From Dioszegia crocea (taxonomy: Eukaryota; Basidiomycota; Tremellomycetes; Tremellales; Bulleribasidiaceae), in assembly GCA_001600615.1 (NCBI GenBank), contig BCKK01000007.1:1290014-1354013 (forward strand): 64,000 nt of DNA. The letters run 5' to 3'. The notes below the pieces were generated by a model, which had not been told where the DNA came from, searched no databases, and saw nothing but the letters and a program-made list of their open reading frames with translations. Both the position numbers and the translations under genes were made by a program. This document shows, one piece after another, positions 57,343 to 64,000 of this stretch; within the stretch, counting starts at the first letter, position 1, and the number at the start of each line of letters is the position of its first letter.

Positions 57343-57858
57343 GAGCCGGATAAAAGATTGGAAAGACAGGAGAGATGGAGCCGGATGACAAAAAGAGAGA
57401 GATAGTGAAGACCGATAGGGATGGCATGAAGTATGGCGGACCCGACGCGGTGGGTGAAGGGTCATGAGGGAGAGTATCATGCCAATTAGACTTTCTTTTT
57501 AACTCATATTTGTCAGCTGAACTGATGGTATCTCTTGGCCTTAGTCATTTGTATACTGACCTTTGACCATTGAACTACCGGGCTGCTGTACTTGGCTAGG
57601 TGGTATCCCAGAAGTATCGACTAGCACTTGAAGAGTTGCCGAGCTCATCGAGTGACTTCCTGAGGTATGATGAACTTTCAAAGTTACAGCCAGACTGGAA
57701 TCCAGCTGAAATTAGCTTTGCCACCAAGATCTCAAGCGTTATACCCAGCAGCACGTTGGACGTCTCAAAACTTTCAACTCATGTATCTACATCGCGTATC
57801 GATCTATGGGACTTCAAAACACAATCACGCCCTATACTACACTACGCACCACAAGTAA
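57343..57858. other. calnexin 3' flank and 3' flank of the secreted-protein remnant
   Basis: No gene accepted. A segment around 57760-57850 resembles 59150-59230 (shared ATCACGCCCTRTAC core), showing that the duplication unit of the secreted-protein array includes downstream sequence. Confidence 0.45.
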
Positions 57859-58089
57859 TCAATACTCGGGTCGACGTCCGATAGATACTACGATACTACC
57901 ATTCCGGTCCATTTTGACACGAAGCTCCGGTAGTTGTTTCGACCTCTCCATCCAGTTTTTCGCAAAGCCAGGAAGGGTGTAGTAAAGACCGCGAACGTGC
58001 TCTACGTCGATGAGGAGGTGCCTGGCGAGGGTAGGGAGAACTGAGGAGAGGATGACGAGTACGGCGGCGGGGCCGAGTGAGAAGAACAT
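57859..58089 (-). pseudogene. truncated or diverged member of secreted family A (member 2)
   Basis: The frame begins MFFSLGPAAVLVILSSVLPT, a signal peptide like those of members 1, 3 and 4, and runs 76 residues to a stop. There is no donor at the expected place and no exon-2 core (Cys, PCGD, SG) below it. It lies upstream of nothing else on this strand and sits in the tandem array. A TATA-like element (TGTGCTATAAAAT on the minus strand, near 58300-58310) occupies the same relative place as in the intact members. It is either a pseudogene that has lost exon 2 or a very short secreted peptide gene. Confidence 0.45.
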
Positions 58090-59266
58090 TCGAGTAAGCG
58101 ATTACGGGGAGGACTTGGATGGTGGGATACTCGGATGAAAAAGGAGAGGCTGGATCGCGCGAATCGATGAGCTTATGAAGGGGTAGAGTTACTTGTGTGA
58201 GAGAGTAGTGTGTGCTGATCTGGTCCTGAGATTGAGAGGATTTTAAAGCGTGCTGGAAGTCGGCTCACTTACTCCAGAATATAGACCGGTTTACCATTAT
58301 TTTATAGCACACAGAGCTATCAGAGTTTCTCACTTTGCTTTGTCCTGATGTCTGTATCCTTTGAGGCTGTATCCAATCTCCCCTACGATCTGTACGTCCT
58401 TTCATTTCGAGATTAAAGGACCTGATCCCTCCGTGCCACTTGTGAGGGATTGGACGGGGCCCGGGGTAGGATTGCTACAAAGCGAGATCCTTCCCGCGTG
58501 CGAGGGGGGTGTCCCGGAGGCTGAGCGCCCAAGTCTCAGTAACCGTTCTAGAACGCTTGCTTTGTCTTCTCTGCCTTTGAGTGCCATTTCCTACATCGCT
58601 CTCATACATTCCCCTTCCCCTACGCTTTATAGTGATGTCACTCGCCCCTTACTCCTTATAGCCCAGGTTGTGTCAGCCTTCAGGACATGTGCAATGAAGG
58701 TGATCGTGCCGCTGATATCCTTTCAAGTCTAGCCCTTCACCCCCTGCGGGTCTCTGTCGAAACGTCAGCCCCGGCTTACCCCTGATGACAACCACCCGTT
58801 GCTTCAAATGATACTTGCCTTACCTGATCAAACACTAATTTACATTCAGTCGTTATAAGTCATCCACTGAGCCCAGTCTGGTGTGACTGAAGCCAACGGT
58901 CTGTTATATTGATGCCAATACGTACGTCTACTCTATGCAGGAAACCGCGAGTGCCAAGGCGATGGGCGGCCCACTGATCATGCGCGAATCGTCCAATGTA
59001 CGTTTAGATGGCGACTAGCTAAAATATAGCTGCCGAGCCCCAAATGATGGAATGCTCTATTAATATAGCGATTGATGGAGGCTCAAGCTGCGATATCATA
59101 TGGCAAAAGCCAGGTTAGCCGCAAACATAACCGACAGTCTCAAAAAGCTTCGACTGGTATATACGTTCACATCGGTGTCAAGCTAAAGACCTTCAAATAC
59201 CATCACGCCCTGTACCATAGTATGTGCTACCAGAACTTAATACAGGGGCGGCTGAGGACTACAACA
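58090..59266. other. gene-poor spacer in the secreted-protein array
   Basis: No gene supported. 58372-58420 is similar to 60112-60158 and 60208-60262 (CAATCTCyCCT with CTGTACGTCC), so it is an old duplicate of the upstream region of member 3. Confidence 0.45.
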
Positions 59267-59823
59267 CTACCACGCCGAAGCCAAACCGCCTGTGCACGAA
59301 CCTCCTCTGCCTGTCAACTGGCCGTTGGACGGATTGTAGTCTTCGCACCACAACTGAATTCCACTCCCGGGGGCATCACCAGTGTTACTGTCCCCACACG
59401 GGATGACGTAGTCTCGGATCGGCCGAAGCTGCCACCACATGTCTTGACCTTGCATGTTGTCCCTCATCTTGCCCACGAAGTGGCACTATGCCATGTCAGC
59501 TTATGAATTCGGGAGAGATCAATGCTGGCCGGTGGATGTGATCGGAGATCTACACTCACTCGAGTGTCCCGTTGGACACGTGAACCCCCAGAGTTAGGCA
59601 GATCCTCCTCCCACTGGAAAGTAATGGCATTACTCTCATTGACCCATCCGTCATCGTTGATCGCGAAGATCAAAGTTGGAGCGGGTGGTTGAGGCCTCGC
59701 AGAGGTGACGAAAACATTCGCCACGTCGACGAAGATCTTCCTGGGCCCACGCAAATTCTCTTGAGCCAACGCCGGGATGATTGAAGCGAGGATGACGAAT
59801 GCGGTGGGGAGTGATAGGAACAT
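59267..59823 (-). CDS. small secreted protein, family A (member 3)
   Basis: Two exons (59823-59560, 59485-59267; phase-0 intron of 74 nt) encode 160 residues. Signal peptide MFLSLPTAFVILASIIPALA, then ITFQWEEDLPNSGG near the end of exon 1. Exon 2 starts with the conserved core CHFVGKMRDN, followed by WWQLRPIRDYVIPCGDSNTG, GSGIQLWCEDYN and a C-terminal CTGGLASAW. Relative to members 1 and 4 it has lost the Cys before Trp in exon 1 (QW instead of CW). TATATAAAAG-like box on the minus strand near 60047-60057, 225 bp upstream. Function unknown. Confidence 0.7.
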
Positions 59824-60860
59824 CGTGGTGTACCGTACGAAAATGGGAAGTATGGGATATGGGAGATATGCGATGATGTGTGGTATAGGCTGCGGGTAGT
59901 TTGGAGTATGTAGTGAGGTATACTGGTCGATCTTATGAAGGTGACTTTGGTGGGCTGATGGTGTGGTAGAGGGTGCGTGTGATGAGTCTTGCTGAGTTCG
60001 CTAGTCTGTAGCGAATACATCAAGAACACATGCCCGCTTGCTCTTCTTTTATATCACGCAGTGGCAGCTAAGCTGCTGTGTTCTACAACATTCATCCTTG
60101 AATGCTCGATTCAATCTCTCCTGAGACCTGTACGTCCTATCAATCTCGAGAGCAAAGGAGTGCATCAAAGTGATGCCCTTCCGAGAAAAGACGCGGGGTA
60201 TGCTCGATCCAATCTCTCCTGAGACCTGTAGTACAGTACTTCCTTTCAATACCAAGAGCAGAGGAGACACTTGGGGATGAAACTGCATTAAAGTTATATC
60301 CTTCCAAAATAAGACGCGGGGTCAGCTAGACTCACGGGTGATGAGGCAAGATGGCGATATCATGTTACCTTTGTACTACCTGCACTCTGTTCCGTGAACT
60401 GCGTCGTTTAAGCTGCGATAATAAACCAAACTGCTCTACTAACCCAGTCGGTACGGAGTAGAACATTTTGGGTGGAGACTTAGCGCGGTCTGGAAAGGCT
60501 ATATTTGCATTTTGCCACCGCCACCAATGGCACCGCCACATTTGCCACCGAGTGATCTGAGACATGCCACTCCGCATTTCAACCTGTCTGCATGCCGACT
60601 TCTGGCCTTATGCCGGAAGTTCGGGTCTCGGAACAATACTGTACCCCTTCTGGACTGGCAACATGCACGCCGCGTCCTTGCAGACCCCCATGTCAATCTG
60701 GCGAGTGAAGAAAACCAAGTGGGTGGCGAATCGAGTGTGGCGGTGACGTAAGAGTTGCTTTCAGGGGGNCATTGAGAGCTTGCACAGCAATTTTACTAGG
60801 ACTATGAAGTACATGATGGTTATGACTACGAAAACAGATAGATCGCGGGCACCTATGAAT
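59824..60860. other. spacer with tandem repeat and one ambiguous base
   Basis: Contains a two-unit tandem repeat (listed separately), repeated GCCACC-rich motifs around 60513-60550, and an unresolved base (n) at 60771, the only one in the window. No gene seen. Confidence 0.5.
60103..60323 (+). repeat. two-copy tandem repeat, units about 98 and 123 bp
   Basis: Unit 1 (60103-60200) and unit 2 (60201-60323) both begin TGCTCGATyCAATCTCTCCT and both end with AAGACGCGGGGT. Unit 2 has extra bases in the middle. A third, older copy of the same start lies near 58372. Confidence 0.7.
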
Positions 60861-61404
60861 CTAATAGGTGGAGCAGAGGGGGCGTGCCCCAGTCCCATCG
60901 ACCTTACAGTCCAAGTGAATACCACTGTTCGGCTTCTTGGGGTCGCCACTGGTGGCATCACCACAGGGAACTAGGAAGTCCAGATTCTCCACTGAGGTCA
61001 ACTTAAAGTCGAGCTGAGCCGTAAAGTCCTTGCGCATCTTTCCCAGAACATGGCACTGATAAATGTCAGCTCTGGTCACGTGCGAACGCTGGAAGCTTAA
61101 GAAGCATGCACACGCTGTGAATCCCATGAGTTCGGAAAGAAGCTTATGGTTGGAGACTCACGGTGACGCAAGTCTCTGGCTGAGGCTCAGCAGCGGACTT
61201 ATCATACCAACAGTGTTGGATGTCGTTCTTCTTTGAGTCCACCTTTCCATCTTTCTCGACCTGGAAAGTCCAGGAGAAGCCCTCGTGGACTGCAGACGTC
61301 TTCCCCACCCAGCCGCCGACAGGAGTGACGAGCACCACCCTTCCCTCGGTCGCGCCCATGGAGGCGAGGATGAAGAATGCGGTAGAGAGTGAGAATAGCA
61401 ACAT
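60861..61404 (-). CDS. small secreted protein, family A (member 4)
   Basis: Two exons (61404-61162, 61055-60861; phase-0 intron) encode 145 residues. Signal peptide MLLFSLSTAFFILASMGATEG, then IQHCWYDKSAAEPQPETC in exon 1. Exon 2 opens with the family core CHVLGKMRKDFTAQLDFKL, then NLDFLVPCGDATSG, GIHLDCKVDGTGARP and LCSTY. The exon-2 part is closest to member 1 (LDF, DFL-PC-D, SG, DGTGA). The TATA element is TGATATAAGAG on the minus strand near 61527-61534. No known fold is recognised; extracellular location follows from the signal peptide. Confidence 0.72.
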
Positions 61405-61772
61405 TTGGATAAACGAGATACTGATGGATGCTTTGGTCTGATGTCTGAATGGGTGAGGTCTTTTTAAGCTCGCAGCTGATCTTGATTTACGAGGAAATCT
61501 CACGTCTCACGGTAGAGCTTGTCTCTTATATCACACACTGAGCGAGGGGGATCCGGGATTTGACCTCTGCTCCTTTGTAGCTGAACCCTCCACTCCCCGA
61601 TGAGCCCCTCATACTCATCTACAAAGGAAGTGCCACTCGGCCACTCATTGCCCTGACCCCGATTCTAATCCACCACGGGATTATCAAACATTGCCCTGAC
61701 TCCATATCATGATTGGGTTTCGGCCCGGCCACCTTTCAGTGTTTCACTCAGGCCTGTTATCAATGCGCTTAG
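61405..61772. other. promoter of member 4 and flank of the retrotransposon
   Basis: Holds the TATA element of the secreted-protein gene near 61530. No gene seen. Confidence 0.4.
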
Positions 61773-62275
61773 TGTTGTCACAGCTAGCGCTGTCGCCAGT
61801 GCTAATTTCAATCAACACCTGACTAGTTTCGTGATACAAATACATTGCGATCTTGATGCATCTACGATGTACATAGCTAAGGCTTGTCAAGACACAAAGC
61901 ACGTCCGCCGTGCATGTCAGAGTATGGTACGCCGAGTAACTCCGATGGCCCGTGGGGAAGATAAGGCGGAGCAGTTAAGGAGCAGGCCAAACGATAAGGA
62001 TGCTTGGCGGTGTGGCGGAGTAGCGTTGGGATTGGCTGTTTCCTTCCTTATCATAGAGTTCTTATCAGTAGTGTTCTTGGCGTGTCAGTTCCGCAGCAGC
62101 TCGCCTTCAGTATTTAGTACAGCCGATAGAGTAGGGTAGTTAGCCATCGTCTCTATTCCCTACTCCTCTGTCGTAGTACTGAACCCTGGTTCAGGTGAGC
62201 CCATGCATCGTCTCTATTCCCTACTCCTCTGTCGTAGTACTGAACCCTGGTTCAGATTAGCGTGCATATCCAACA
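61773..62275 (+). repeat. candidate 5' LTR (503 bp)
   Basis: Begins TGTTG and ends CAACA, the usual inverted LTR termini, with the primer-binding site directly after the end. The left border is a motif match only, because the 3' LTR needed to prove it lies outside the window. Confidence 0.45.
62145..62255 (+). repeat. two identical 50-bp direct repeats inside the LTR
   Basis: 62145-62194 and 62206-62255 are identical (start CATCGTCTCTATTCCC, end GAACCCTGGTTCAG), separated by 11 bp. Perfect identity points to a recent duplication. Confidence 0.9.
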
Positions 62276-62290
62276 GGTTATGAGCCTGGC
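62276..62290 (+). other. retrotransposon primer-binding site complementary to a Met-tRNA anticodon arm
   Basis: GGTTATGAGCCTGG directly follows the LTR end. Its complement is CCAGGCTCATAACC, the stem and loop around a CAT anticodon. Half-tRNA priming from initiator Met-tRNA is known for yeast Ty5 and Drosophila copia. Confidence 0.6.
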
Positions 62291-62392
62291 AAACTAGCCG
62301 TCACACCCACCTACACCTACCCATTGTCGCACATCACTTGCCACCCGGCATCCCTCTCCGCGCCCTATACGATCAGCTATCACGCTCTTATC

Positions 62393-63720
62393 ATGCACAA
62401 TCCATCAATCACAGACGACGACCGTGTCACCTACCGGATTCCCCCTCTTATCGGATCCGAGAACTACTCCGTCTGGGCCAGGTCTCTTGCCGCAGCCCTC
62501 CTCGGCAAGGACCTCCTCTCCTACGTCAACATTGACGAGGACACCCTTCCCACTCTCTCCCCTGAGGACAAGGTCAAACACGGCAAGGCCTACTCCATCA
62601 TCTATAACTCCCTTTCGAGCGTCATCAGCCAATCCCTCCCAGCTGCATGTGCAGACGCCTTCGATCCCCAGACCGCTAAGCTCTGGACCCACCTCAAGGA
62701 GTCCTACTCTGCGATGGTCGGTGCCCGCCAAGCCGCCCTCGTTCAGCAACTCTTCCGCACTACCGTTACTGAGGGTGAGAACCCTATCAACATTCTGTCT
62801 CGTCTTCTCTCCGCCCATGCCCAGCTCTCGGCCGGCGGGGAGAAAATCTCGGACTCAATCCTGGCATACGCCATGACCTTAGCCCTCCCTGAGTCTTGGT
62901 CGACCCAGAAACAAAGCCTTTGGATGGATGGGCATCTATCCTCGGAGAAGGTGATGGCGGCTGTGAGGGCGGAATCGGATAGGAGGCGCATGGACGAATC
63001 AGTCATCCCTGCGGTGGCGTTGGCGACATCGCAGCAGTGGGCCTGTTCGTACCACCATACCAACTCACACACGAATGCTCAGTGCATCAAACAAGGCGGT
63101 ACTCCCCCGGCCTCCTACACCCCCAAGGTCCGCGCTAAAATCCCGAGCGCGAACGCGAACGCCGTCGCGGTTGTTGATGACGGTTACAACTCGGAGGCTT
63201 CAGCATTCTGCTGCGCCTTCATCTCCCGCGAGAAACCCGACGAGTTCATCATTGACTCGGCCGCCACCCATCATATGGTCCACGACCTATCCCTCCTCTC
63301 CGGAGTCCGCTCCATCGCTGCCCAGATAAAGACCGTACAGGTCGGCAATAAGGCGAAGCTTCCCATGACCCACGTCGGGAAGCTCCAGCTCGGCGGTCTC
63401 CTCCTCCCCGAGGTATATTACGTACCTGGTCTGGCGTTCAACCTCGTCTCAGTCCGTCACACTCCTCCCCCATACGTGTGGCACTTCACCCCGAAAGACG
63501 CCATTTGTGTCCGTCCCGGCACTTCCTGGGATCCGGTTCTCACTGCCAAGATTCACAACGACCTTTATCTTCTCGAAGATGTACGCCGTCCCTCCCATGC
63601 CCTATCAGCTAGCAGCGCTGACCCCACAATAGCTCTGAGATCTTGGCATCATCGGCTAGGCCATCTCGGGGTGAGGGGGGTCATGTGGTTGTTTAGGGCT
63701 GGTAGATTAGTCGCTTCGGA
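62393..63720 (+). CDS. copia gag, protease and GAG-pre-integrase region, interrupted downstream
   Basis: From ATG at 62393 the frame encodes gag (GSENYSVWARSLAAALLGKD near the start, then an alpha-helical capsid region) and a variant Cys/His knuckle with spacing C-x3-H-x4-H-x4-C near residue 220. Next come the aspartic protease with DSAATHHMV near residue 288 and the pre-integrase motif WHHRLGHLG near residue 418. After about 63715 the frame leaves homology and ends at 63910. Codon use is C-rich at third positions, like host genes. Confidence 0.85.
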
Positions 63721-64000
63721 TGCACTTATGATCTCTGGGGTCCTGCGTCAGTCACATCCCTTGGCGGCAAGCGGTACTTTCTCACCTGCTATGACGACTT
63801 CTCCCATCACATCTCCGTCTACTTCCTCGCCAGCAAATCACACGCTCTTGCTGCCTTGCGGACCCATATCGCGGGAGCGGAGAACCTTACTGGAGAGAGG
63901 GTCAAGATGATCAGGAGTGACGGAGGCGGTGAATTTGTCAATGGAGCGGCTAAACTCTATTTTGAGGAGAAGGGAATACATCACGTGATCGTTCCTCCTG
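63721..64000 (+). pseudogene. copia integrase core, in a shifted frame and open to the window edge
   Basis: In a different frame from the upstream block, the sequence reads YDLWGPASVTSLGGKRYFL, CYDDFSHHISVYFL and MIRSDGGGEFVNGA, the integrase core with its first two acidic residues. The usual 40-60 residues between the pre-integrase His-His part and this block, including the paired Cys, are missing. A deletion with frameshift is therefore the best explanation. Confidence 0.75.

Larger units (their letters stand above)
61773..64000 (+). mobile_element. Ty1/copia-type LTR retrotransposon, 5' part (continues beyond the window)
   Basis: Order seen: candidate 5' LTR, primer-binding site, gag, protease, pre-integrase and the start of integrase, which is the copia order. 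The element runs off the right edge, so reverse transcriptase, RNase H and the 3' LTR are not visible. The coding part contains a deletion or frameshift, so this copy is probably not autonomous. Confidence 0.85.

Noticed and set aside
60513..60550. GCCACC-rich short repeat that looked like a CRISPR or minisatellite seed
   Set aside because: Only two or three imperfect units without regular spacing.
62324..62392. Upstream extension of the copia gag frame
   Set aside because: It has no ATG; the first ATG of the frame is at 62393 and the extension lies between primer-binding site and gag.

Overview
This is nuclear DNA of a basidiomycete fungus, most likely a tremellomycete yeast (Cryptococcus/Tremella relatives). 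Genes are compact and closely spaced on both strands. Nearly every conserved gene carries several introns with GTRWGT-type donors and a GCTRAY branch site 5-10 nt before the acceptor. The window also holds proteins typical of this lineage: a CPL1-like secreted protein pair, a Con-6 protein and fungal calnexin. All gene models were assembled by hand. I accepted exon joins when the splice motifs, reading phase and family conservation all agreed.

Layout. 0-9.7 kb: an intron-containing tRNA-Gln, a Con-6 repeat protein, the divergent pair PHS1 (very-long-chain fatty acid dehydratase) and CAB5 (dephospho-CoA kinase), an acidic orphan, ERF4 (Ras palmitoylation), RIB3 (riboflavin) and a Ser/Pro/Thr-rich orphan. 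9.8-22 kb: glutathione peroxidase, DBP3 helicase, two F-box-like paralogues, a CLD1/ABHD5-type lipase, and a two-domain HypX/HoxX-like protein, which is the most unexpected gene here. 22.5-26 kb: a small secreted protein, a long gene-poor stretch with a short repeat, and two tentative small genes. 26-31.3 kb: MRE11 and NSE4, two chromosome-repair genes sharing a 251-bp divergent promoter. 31.5-49.4 kb: PPIL3-type cyclophilin, a membrane protein, a PhoD-like phosphatase, two orphans, FMP52, EMP70/TMN and RAD16. 49.7-57.4 kb: a tandem pair of CPL1-like secreted proteins, one broken by a Cys-to-stop change, then a PP1 inhibitor-2 and calnexin. 57.4-61.5 kb: a tandemly duplicated array of small secreted proteins related to the 22.5-kb gene. 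61.8 kb to the end: the 5' part of a defective Ty1/copia retrotransposon.

The core genes cover housekeeping: lipid elongation and remodelling, CoA and riboflavin synthesis, ribosome biogenesis, ER folding and DNA repair. The accessory material is two families of secreted proteins, a HypX-like protein normally found in hydrogenase-containing bacteria, and the retroelement. Several genes (PHS1, CAB5, DBP3) use introns of only 29-33 nt, near the lower limit for spliceosomal introns. Start codons are split or immediately followed by an intron in two genes.
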